Source: an uncultured Acinetobacter sp.
Lineage (GTDB): Bacteria > Cyanobacteriota > Vampirovibrionia > Gastranaerophilales > Gastranaerophilaceae
Direction: 5' to 3'
Assembly (NCBI GenBank): GCA_946623365.1
Contig: CAMORE010000060.1
Location: forward strand, 1-11,784
Length of the DNA: 11,784 nt
Under the pieces are notes generated by a model that saw nothing but the letters and a program-made list of their open reading frames with translations, made no database searches and was not told the origin of the DNA. Made by a program: the position numbers and the translations under genes. Each line of letters begins with the position of its first letter. Positions within the stretch are counted from its first letter, which is position 1. Below are positions 6,512 through 11,784 of this stretch, in pieces.

Positions 6512-6850
6512 ATGATTAACGGATTTACACCAAATTATGATTTAGAAGCGAGGATTCAACATACAAAGCTTGATTCTTTGGGAGAAATTCCTTCTGCCAG
6601 AATGAATCGAGTAGAAGAACCGTCAACCGGTGATTTTAAAAGTGTAATGTCAGGTCTGGTTGAGGGTATGAATGAGTCGATGAATGCACCGGATAACTTA
6701 ATGAAGGATGTTATGACCGGCTCTCAAAATGTAGATATACACGATGTTATGGTTGCAATGTCAAAAGCAGAACTAACAGTTAACATTGCAACAACTGCAG
6801 TCGGAAAAGTCATCCAAGCGTATGATAAAATTATGCAAATTCAGATTTAG
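6512..6850 (+). CDS. fliE: Flagellar hook-basal body complex protein FliE (112 aa)
   Basis: FliE links the MS ring to the rod and is an early export substrate located in the periplasmic basal body. The C-terminal 70 residues carry the family pattern: a helix FKSVMSGLVEGMNESMNAP, the G-x-x-V-D-I-H-D-V-M-V-A-M-S-K-A-E signature, and the ending TAVGKVIQAYDKIMQIQI. The N-terminal 35 residues are variable, as usual. Length is normal. The ATG at 6512 was chosen because AAGAAAGGA (6498-6506) lies five bases upstream; a longer frame from a GTG at 6434 would translate the octamer repeat array. It is the first gene of the export operon, followed by fliF after 48 bp. Confidence 0.9.
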   Translation: MINGFTPNYDLEARIQHTKLDSLGEIPSARMNRVEEPSTGDFKSVMSGLVEGMNESMNAPDNLMKDVMTGSQNVDIHDVMVAMSKAELTVNIATTAVGKVIQAYDKIMQIQI

Positions 6851-6852
6851 AC

Positions 6853-6881
6853 TTCTCATAATTAGGATAAAAGTGTATAAT
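6853..6881 (+). promoter_or_regulatory. Weak internal promoter candidate before fliF
   Basis: TTCTCA (6853-6858, 4 of 6 matches) and an exact TATAAT (6876-6881) are 17 bp apart, in the 48-bp gap between fliE and fliF. It could give extra fliF transcription, but such matches arise easily at this base composition. Confidence 0.3.
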
Positions 6882-6898
6882 ATTTAAAGGGTAGGATT

Positions 6899-8569
6899 AT
6901 GGAACAGTTAAAACAATTATTGGAAAATAAAATGATATTATTCGGTATAATTGGTGCCGTATCATTAGCACTGATTGTAGTAATAATATTTGGTTCCATA
7001 AATATGAGCAAGTCTAAAGATGCTCCTAAACCTGCCGATGAAGAGAAGATACAGGAAGATATTGATTTACTTACAACTGACAATTTAGGTAAAGCACTGG
7101 AGATACAAGCTTTGCTTACAAAGCATGGTATTAGCGCAACAAGAATGGTAGACGGTACAAAATCCGTATTAAGACTCAGCAAAAAAGGTTGTTCTATTTC
7201 CAAGAAAAATTCTTGTACCATAAAAGAACGTGATACAGCGATTATGGTAATAGTAGAAAGCGGGCTTTATGACCAGAATGTAGGTTTAGAAATTTTTGAT
7301 AAAGGTGATTTTACATCAACAAAAGAAGATAAAAAGATTCGTCTTGTAAGAGCTATGAATGGAGAACTTGCAAGATTAATAAAGAGAATTGACGGAATAC
7401 AGGATGCTTCTGTATTTATATCTATTCCTGAGCAGTCAATGTTTTCTCAAAATCAGAAACCGGTTACTGCAACTGTGCAATTATCTGTTGCTACCGGTCA
7501 AACAGTTGGAATGAGCACCGTTAAAGCGGTTTCTAATTTACTATTGGGAAGCGTTTCCGGTTTAACTGCCGCAAATATATCAATAACTGATACAAACGGA
7601 CATGTATATAACAGCTTAATTGATGCACAGTCTGAAATGCTTGAAAGGCTTGAACAAAACGATAAATATATGCAAGAAAAAGTCCAAGCTCAATTGAACA
7701 GATTAATTGGCTCAGGCAAATACGTAGCAACCGTATCCACATTTTTAAAGCAAGCTCCGGTTGAGAAATTTACAATCTCATACGACCCTAATCAGAGAGC
7801 TGCGGTTAATGAACAAACCTTCTCAGAAGGATTGGGTGATCAAACTACCGATAGTAACAAAAATACAAATGCAGTAAGCGTATATTTGCCAAACGGCCTA
7901 CCCGCAGGCAGTTCGGATTCTTCTCAAAACAGAAGCTATCAAAGAACTGCAAGAGAAACTCAATACGGTGTTACAAAAACTCAAACTAATGAATATATGT
8001 CACCGGGGACAATTGAAGAAATTTCTATAGCGGTAACTTTAGAAAAAGATGCTTTACCGGTTGAGTTAACACTTGAAGAACTAAAGGAATTAATTGCACA
8101 TGCAGCAAGTCCAAAAGCTGATCCGAATAATGTAACAATTGCATTTGCAGATTCTCTTGACCCGTTTATGGCAGCAGACAAAACCGTTAAATCACCAATC
8201 AAGGCAAGTCATGGAAATCCATGGTGGTTAGCTATAGCACTTCTATTCATCGGGCTATTATTCGGTCATAACATTTTGACTCAAAAAGTAAAAGCTGCAA
8301 AACAAGCTCAAGAGGATGAATTAATAAGACTCAGAGAACAAAACGAAGTTCAAGAAAAACAAATTAAGGATTTAAGTGTAAATGCAGCAAACTTAATTCA
8401 AAAACAAAATCAATTACAACAAGGTTTAATAGAACAACAAAATAAACCTACTGTCATTCCGACTTCAGCAGCAGAAATCAGAGAAGCGCTAAGAGAATTA
8501 AAACGTGAATTTGACGGTGCAGATGAAGCAGAAACCGGTGAAAGAATCAGAAGTTGGATTGAAGGGTAA
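6899..8569 (+). CDS. fliF: Flagellar MS-ring protein FliF (556 aa)
   Basis: FliF assembles the inner-membrane MS ring that houses the type III export gate. Order of parts: membrane helix 1 (about 12-32); the YscJ/FliF ring-building region (about 50-240), recognisable by VGLEIFDKGDF (128-138), the ARLIKRIDGIQDASVFISIPEQSMF block (158-182) and NISITDTNGHVYNSL (226-240); a FliF C-type periplasmic region (about 255-425) with a serine/asparagine/glutamine-rich loop at 310-365; membrane helix 2 (about 441-459); a charged, glutamine-rich cytoplasmic coiled coil (460-515); and a tail AEIREALRELKREF...RIRSWIEG (525-556) that matches the FliG-binding tail of canonical FliF. A KKGCSISKKNSC segment (95-106) with two cysteines looks like a local insertion. 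AAAGG lies about eight bases before the ATG. The kept FliG-binding tail implies a FliG partner, possibly the next gene. Confidence 0.93.
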   Translation: MEQLKQLLENKMILFGIIGAVSLALIVVIIFGSINMSKSKDAPKPADEEKIQEDIDLLTTDNLGKALEIQALLTKHGISATRMVDGTKSVLRLSKKGCSISKKNSCTIKERDTAIMVIVESGLYDQNVGLEIFDKGDFTSTKEDKKIRLVRAMNGELARLIKRIDGIQDASVFISIPEQSMFSQNQKPVTATVQLSVATGQTVGMSTVKAVSNLLLGSVSGLTAANISITDTNGHVYNSLIDAQSEMLERLEQNDKYMQEKVQAQLNRLIGSGKYVATVSTFLKQAPVEKFTISYDPNQRAAVNEQTFSEGLGDQTTDSNKNTNAVSVYLPNGLPAGSSDSSQNRSYQRTARETQYGVTKTQTNEYMSPGTIEEISIAVTLEKDALPVELTLEELKELIAHAASPKADPNNVTIAFADSLDPFMAADKTVKSPIKASHGNPWWLAIALLFIGLLFGHNILTQKVKAAKQAQEDELIRLREQNEVQEKQIKDLSVNAANLIQKQNQLQQGLIEQQNKPTVIPTSAAEIREALRELKREFDGADEAETGERIRSWIEG

Positions 8570-8604
8570 GGGTTGGATTATTTGAAGATAAGTAATTAAA
8601 TAAC

Positions 8605-8613
8605 AAGAAAGGA
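8605..8613 (+). promoter_or_regulatory. Displaced Shine-Dalgarno box of the fliG-position gene
   Basis: AAGAAAGGA is identical to the boxes before fliE (6498-6506) and flhA (10658-10666), but lies about 100 bases before the ATG at 8712, with an octamer palindrome between. It now faces a GTG at 8621 whose frame stops after three codons. The remaining part of the gap from 8570 shows nothing else. Confidence 0.6.
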
Positions 8614-8620
8614 TAAACAA

Positions 8621-8701
8621 GTGAACAGGTGAGCAGGTGAACAAGTGAATAAGTGAATTATAATTTCACTTAATCACTCAATCACTTAATCACTCAATCA
8701 C
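8621..8701. repeat. Octamer-repeat palindrome between ribosome site and start codon
   Basis: Five forward octamers (GTGAACAG, GTGAGCAG, GTGAACAA, GTGAATAA, GTGAATTA; 8621-8660), one central T, then five units ending in TCAC (8662-8701; mainly TTAATCAC and TCAATCAC). The two 40-nt arms can fold into a long imperfect hairpin with GTGA:TCAC pairs every 8 nt and a tight apex around GTGAATTATAATTTCAC. Direct repeats AACAA flank it at 8616-8620 and 8708-8712. The right-hand repeat includes the A of the start codon. Confidence 0.75.
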
Positions 8702-8711
8702 CCTGACAACA

Positions 8712-9752
8712 ATGGCAATCGAAGGTTTTGATTATAAAGAATTTGCAACATCTATGTCCGAACAAGCAAAACAGCTTGTTCCGCAAGACATGCAGCAGCA
8801 TGAAAAAGATTACATTGTAAATACACTGGGCAATTTCACAATGCTTGCCGGCGAAGCTTTGTATAACGACGAAAGCTTAAATTTAACTGCCGAACAAGCT
8901 ATATTTATTACTCAAATTATTGCAGAATGGTCTTTCCATAAATCAATAGACTTAATTAAATCCGGTATTGCTCAAATGTACTGGGATAGTATTATGCAGA
9001 AAATTGCATTTACTATTTTTGAAGTTGCAAAGCAGGCTGTAATAAGAAATATTCCTCAAGAACAGTTATTGCAAGCTGTAGAACACCACGTTGTAAAGGT
9101 TTACAAAAAATGTATTGAAGAACTTGAAAAAAAAGGTGTTATTGACGAAGAAACGAAAGAACAGGCTGAAAGTCAATCCAATATAGATGCAATGGCAAAA
9201 CAAGCTGCGGAAGAACAAATTAAGCAGCAAGAAGCACCTATGGAAGAAGCTGATAATAAACGCAAAGAAGCGCAAAAACGAAGAGAAGCAGCCAGAAAGC
9301 AGCGTAAGCTTGAAAGAGAAATGGAAGCTACTGCCGGTTGTATTACTGAGCGTCAAATGAAGCTTATGTCTTTATCAATGGTATTAAAAATATTATCCAG
9401 AGATAAAGTTAATACAATTTTGAATAAATTTGAAGATAATGATGTTAAACTTATTTCTCATTATATGAATATGGTAAATTTAGAATCTCAGATAGATGGA
9501 GATTTGCTTATTAATTGTTTGAAAGAAATGAAAGATTCATTGCCTGTAAAACGTAAATTAACCCAAGAAAATGTAATGAGAGATATGTTAAGACTTTATA
9601 AGGCTAATACAAGAGAAAATATTGAACGTGTTATTAAAAATGAACGTCCATTAGTAAAAAGATTTATTGCACAAGCGTATGACGGCGAATATTCAGGATT
9701 ACCGTTAAAAATTGCCGGTATTGTTGCGCAATATATTCAGGATAGTATATAA
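8712..9752 (+). CDS. Unrecognised protein in the fliG position, possibly a FliG-N-like switch protein (346 aa)
   Basis: This gene lies where fliG is normally found, between fliF and fliH, and has about the right length, but I do not see canonical FliG. Residues 1-145 are helical and unfamiliar. Residues 150-205 are a highly charged, probably coiled-coil linker with KRKEAQKRREAARKQRKLE. Residues 213-275 (RQMKLMSLSMVLKILSRDKV, then EDNDVKLISHYMNMVNLES) resemble by eye the first FliG domain, which binds the FliF tail. The last stretch, LPLKIAGIVAQYI, is reminiscent of the EHPQTIAxILSYL motif of the FliG middle domain but lacks EHPQ. Nothing corresponds to the torque-generating charged C-terminal domain. 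No ribosome site is adjacent: the frame is closed by a stop at 8661 and the ATG at 8712 is its first start. It is followed after 13 bp by fliH. A FliG-like role is inference from position and weak pattern. Confidence 0.7.
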   Translation: MAIEGFDYKEFATSMSEQAKQLVPQDMQQHEKDYIVNTLGNFTMLAGEALYNDESLNLTAEQAIFITQIIAEWSFHKSIDLIKSGIAQMYWDSIMQKIAFTIFEVAKQAVIRNIPQEQLLQAVEHHVVKVYKKCIEELEKKGVIDEETKEQAESQSNIDAMAKQAAEEQIKQQEAPMEEADNKRKEAQKRREAARKQRKLEREMEATAGCITERQMKLMSLSMVLKILSRDKVNTILNKFEDNDVKLISHYMNMVNLESQIDGDLLINCLKEMKDSLPVKRKLTQENVMRDMLRLYKANTRENIERVIKNERPLVKRFIAQAYDGEYSGLPLKIAGIVAQYIQDSI

Positions 9753-9765
9753 TAATTAATAAATC

Positions 9766-10572
9766 ATGATTATTAAAAAGAACAAAATTAAACAGTGGGA
9801 GGAAAGAAAAGAAGAGCAGGCTGTGCATGAGTCTGAACTTTCTGCTGTGAATGAAGAACCTCCCGTAGTTTCTGATTATAGTCAAGAAAATATTCCTATA
9901 TCTCACGAAGAGCAGGAAGAACTTCCCGATGTAACAAATATAGAACCTGTTTTACCTCCTGAACCTGAGATAGATTTATTTAATATTGAAAATATAGATT
10001 TTGAACAGCGTCAGGAAAGAAGACGCGGAACAAGGCGCAGGGGATACAGGCGTATTGATGACAGAAATCTTGTATCAAGAGCGGAAGAGGAAGCGGAAAA
10101 TATTAAAAAATCTGCATTCGATGAAGGGTATAGAACAGGATTAGCAAAGGCAGCAGTTGATATAGAAGAATTCAAAGGACAGCTAAAAGAGTTTATGGGA
10201 GCGCCAAAAGAGGTTTTTGAATATGTAGCACCCGATATCTTAGAAATAAGTGTCGATATTGCAAAAAAAATTATAAAGAAGGAACTTGCTTCTGATCCTC
10301 AGGTTTTACTTGACATAATTCTGGATGTACTGAAAAATGTTTCTAAAAATGAATCTAAAGTTAACATAAGAGTTAATCCGCAGGCAGTAGCATTCTTAAA
10401 AGATTCATTGCCGACAGTTACTTATGAGTATGGTATCGAATCTAAAATAAATATAATTGCCGATCCTTCAATTGAGTACGGAGGATGTGTTTTTCAGACA
10501 AACAACGGTATTGTGGATGCTTCTATTGACACTCAACTGGAAATCATTAAAAAGGCATTAGAGGGAATCTAG
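9766..10572 (+). CDS. fliH: Flagellar assembly protein FliH / SctL family (268 aa)
   Basis: FliH binds and restrains the export ATPase FliI and docks it to the export gate. The second half fits the family well: EEEAENIKKSAFDEGYRTGLAKA (107-129) is the A-x-x-x-G helix; PDILEISVDIAKKIIKKEL (156-174) and the following VLLDIILDVLKNV are the dimer helices; KVNIRVNPQAVAFLK (198-212), INIIADPSIEYGGCVFQTNNGIVDASIDTQL (228-258) are the C-terminal domain with the usual D-P-S-I-x-x-G-G-C and G-x-V-D-A-S. The first 100 residues are longer than usual, acidic and proline-rich, with one early tryptophan (W11, where Salmonella FliH uses tryptophans to bind FlhA), then an arginine-rich patch at 84-96. No Shine-Dalgarno is visible; the start follows the previous stop by 13 bp, so coupling is likely. 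Confidence 0.9.
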   Translation: MIIKKNKIKQWEERKEEQAVHESELSAVNEEPPVVSDYSQENIPISHEEQEELPDVTNIEPVLPPEPEIDLFNIENIDFEQRQERRRGTRRRGYRRIDDRNLVSRAEEEAENIKKSAFDEGYRTGLAKAAVDIEEFKGQLKEFMGAPKEVFEYVAPDILEISVDIAKKIIKKELASDPQVLLDIILDVLKNVSKNESKVNIRVNPQAVAFLKDSLPTVTYEYGIESKINIIADPSIEYGGCVFQTNNGIVDASIDTQLEIIKKALEGI

Positions 10573-10576
10573 TAAA

Positions 10577-10624
10577 GTGAGCAGGTGAGCAATTGATTGA
10601 GTGAATAAGTGACGAAGCGAAAAT
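10577..10624 (+). repeat. One-sided octamer-repeat array after fliH
   Basis: In-phase octamers GTGAGCAG, GTGAGCAA, TTGATTGA, GTGAATAA, GTGACGAA (10577-10616) and a degenerate GCGAAAAT begin four bases after the fliH stop. Only the forward half is present, with no TCAC partner nearby, so this looks like a partial copy of the palindromes at 8621 and 10676. It could still pair with the TCAC units at 10741-10780. Confidence 0.6.
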
Positions 10625-10631
10625 AACAGCA

Positions 10632-10653
10632 GTAGGGTGCGGTGTACCGCACC
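10632..10653 (+). repeat. REP-like GTAG palindrome between fliH and flhA
   Basis: GTAG (10632-10635) is followed by GGTGCGGT, GT, ACCGCACC (10636-10653), a perfect 8-bp GC-rich stem in AT-rich surroundings. The layout matches the elements at 2059-2118 and 6084-6108. It ends five bases before the flhA Shine-Dalgarno box and could also act as an mRNA-stabilising or attenuating hairpin. Confidence 0.65.
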
Positions 10654-10657
10654 AAAA

Positions 10658-10666
10658 AAGAAAGGA
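10658..10666 (+). promoter_or_regulatory. Displaced Shine-Dalgarno box of flhA
   Basis: AAGAAAGGA, the same nine bases as before fliE, sits seven bases before an ATG at 10674 that is followed at once by TGA. The real flhA ATG is 120 bases downstream, beyond an octamer palindrome. Confidence 0.65.
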
Positions 10667-10675
10667 AATAAAAAT

Positions 10676-10780
10676 GTGAGTAAGTGACTAATGGGTTAAG
10701 TTATTAAGTGAAATAGAATATTGATAAATAGAAATATATAAATCACTTAATCACTTAATCACTCAATCACCCAATCACTC
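10676..10780. repeat. Octamer-repeat palindrome between ribosome site and flhA start
   Basis: Forward units GTGAGTAA, GTGACTAA, TGGGTTAA, GTTATTAA, GTGAAATA (10676-10715), an AT-rich loop, then five in-phase reverse units, AATCACTT, AATCACTT, AATCACTC, AATCACCC, AATCACTC (10741-10780). The apical part pairs well: GTTATTAAGTGA (10700-10711) opposes TCACTTAATCAC with one mismatch in twelve, and the base can close through TGAGT and ACTCA. Direct repeats AAAAATG flank the element at 10670-10676 and 10783-10789; each contains an ATG. Confidence 0.75.
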
Positions 10781-10786
10781 AAAAAA

Positions 10787-11784
10787 ATGGCAGGAGAACA
10801 GCAGCAAAATAAACCTATATCAGAAATAGCATTGGCACTCTTCGTAATGGTTTTGGTCTTAATCTTGATTATGGAGATGCCAAATTGGGTTATCAATTTT
10901 TCTATTTCTCTTAATATAACTTTGGGTATTGTGCTTTTGATGATATCGTTGTATGTCCAAAAACCTTTGGAACTCGCTGCGTTCCCGTCTATTATTCTTA
11001 TTGGTACGATGTTCCGTCTGGTTCTTTCTATTGCTTCAACCCGTCTTATTTTAGCAAAGGGGGATGCGGGAGAAGTTGTCCATGCATTCGGAACATTTGT
11101 TACCGGCGGAAACATGGTTGTTGGTGGTGTAATCTTTCTAATTATTACGGTTGTTCAGTTTATGGTAATTACAAAAGGTGCTGAACGTATTGCGGAAGTT
11201 TCTGCAAGATTCGCACTGGACGCTATGCCGGGTAAACAGATGACAATTGATGCCGATTTTAACGCTGGTTTAATCTCTCCTGAGGAAGCTGTAAAAAGGC
11301 GTGAAGATTTACAAAGAGAATCAAGTTTATTCGGTTCTATGGATGGTTCAATGAAGTTTGTTAAAGGTGATACCATGGCAGGTATCATCATTGTTATAAT
11401 TAATATTGTCGGAGGTTTGACAATAGGATGTTTAATGAATCAGATGCCTATTGCGGATGCTGTCAGTAAGTATACGGTATTAACCATTGGTGATGGATTA
11501 GCATCTCAGTTACCGTCACTTTTAATGTCAATATCAGCAGGTATTGTCATGACTCGTGCTTCAGCAGGAAGTGCCTCATTAGGCGGTGATTTAACAAACC
11601 AAATTATGGCAAAACCATACTCCCTGTTTTTTGCAGCCTTGTTTTTAGGTTTGATTACGATAACATCGCCGATAACAGGACTGCCGTTTTTACCGTTTTT
11701 AATATTTACAATCGGTCTGGCGCTAGCCGGATTCTCAGTATTAGTTAACGCTGACGTTCAATCACAATTGGGTCAATTGGAAAG
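10787..11784 (+). CDS. flhA: Flagellar/type III export gate protein FlhA, 5' part (332 codons, cut by window end)
   Basis: FlhA forms the nonameric inner-membrane export gate that couples proton flow to protein export. The visible part is the membrane domain: helices at about 13-30, 35-56, 62-78, 108-127, 198-216, 236-254, 278-295 and 298-320. Strong family blocks are FRLVLSIASTRLILAKGDAGEV (76-97), FGTFVTGGNMVVGG (101-114), VITKGAERIAEVSARFALDAMPGKQMTIDADFNAGLI (127-163) and LTIGDGLASQLPSLL (232-246). GSMDGSMKFVKGD (183-195) has methionine where flagellar FlhA usually has serine, which I recall as the SctV-like form. The frame is closed by a stop at 10748; the ATG at 10787 is its first start and lacks an adjacent ribosome site. 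The frame is open to the last base. The missing C-terminal cytoplasmic domain should add roughly 350 residues. Confidence 0.93.
   Translation, partial: MAGEQQQNKPISEIALALFVMVLVLILIMEMPNWVINFSISLNITLGIVLLMISLYVQKPLELAAFPSIILIGTMFRLVLSIASTRLILAKGDAGEVVHAFGTFVTGGNMVVGGVIFLIITVVQFMVITKGAERIAEVSARFALDAMPGKQMTIDADFNAGLISPEEAVKRREDLQRESSLFGSMDGSMKFVKGDTMAGIIIVIINIVGGLTIGCLMNQMPIADAVSKYTVLTIGDGLASQLPSLLMSISAGIVMTRASAGSASLGGDLTNQIMAKPYSLFFAALFLGLITITSPITGLPFLPFLIFTIGLALAGFSVLVNADVQSQLGQLE

Noticed and set aside
6862..7221. Minus-strand open frame inside fliF
   Set aside because: It is a shadow of the fliF coding frame; fliF is strongly supported by conserved blocks over the same bases.
8621..8701. 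CRISPR array or riboswitch
   Set aside because: The unit is 8 nt without spacers, and its inverted arms form a simple hairpin. No known riboswitch core is visible.
9066..9356. Minus-strand frame rich in phenylalanine opposite the fliG-position gene
   Set aside because: Its composition is the complement of the lysine/glutamate-rich coiled-coil codons, so it is a shadow.
10759..11391. Minus-strand frames opposite flhA
   Set aside because: They mirror the flhA membrane domain, which is unmistakable on the plus strand.

Overview
The window is AT-rich bacterial DNA with short intergenic gaps, clear AGGAG-type ribosome binding sites and sigma70-like promoters. A CHASE2-GGDEF protein (a pairing common in Cyanobacteria) next to a divergent flagellar-type export operon on a low-GC background suggests a gut-type Vampirovibrionia/Melainabacteria (Gastranaerophilales-like) organism. 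This placement rests on remembered gene content and is tentative.

The left part (1-2060) is accessory. A small XRE-type regulator (minus strand) is divergent from an unknown 237-residue protein. The promoter of the latter (TTGAAA, 17 bp, TATAAT) contains a 19-bp palindrome, so the regulator probably controls it. Next comes a toxin-first type II toxin-antitoxin operon on the minus strand: a RelE/Gp49-like toxin and an unusual antitoxin with a GGKRKGAGRK-type basic motif. It has a consensus promoter (TTGACA, 17 bp, TATAAT) whose -35 box lies in an 11-bp-arm inverted repeat. A pair of inverted REP-like hairpins (2059-2118) separates this block from the next gene.

The middle part (2200-6400) holds a large unrecognised 673-residue protein (plus) and, convergent with it, a CHASE2-GGDEF membrane diguanylate cyclase (minus) with an intact inhibitory I-site. 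Another REP-like hairpin sits in the cyclase leader.

The right part (6400-11784) is a plus-strand flagellar/type III export operon: fliE, fliF, an unrecognised gene in the fliG position, fliH, and flhA running off the window end. FliE and FliF would build the rod/MS-ring base, FliH would regulate the export ATPase, and FlhA is the export gate. A sigma28-like promoter may precede fliE. The cyclase, transcribed divergently, could link c-di-GMP to this machine.

The most interesting structure is a family of octamer arrays (GTGANNNN repeated, then the reverse complement NNNNTCAC) found only in the spacers of the export operon. At the fliG-position gene and at flhA such an array lies exactly between an AAGAAAGGA Shine-Dalgarno box and the start codon. 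In both places it is flanked by short direct repeats, AACAA or AAAAATG. Conceptual removal between those repeats restores an ideal Shine-Dalgarno spacing of 6 or 7 nt. fliE carries the same AAGAAAGGA box correctly placed, with its array upstream of it. This looks like a small palindromic insertion element that has separated ribosome binding sites from their genes, or a translational control hairpin derived from one.
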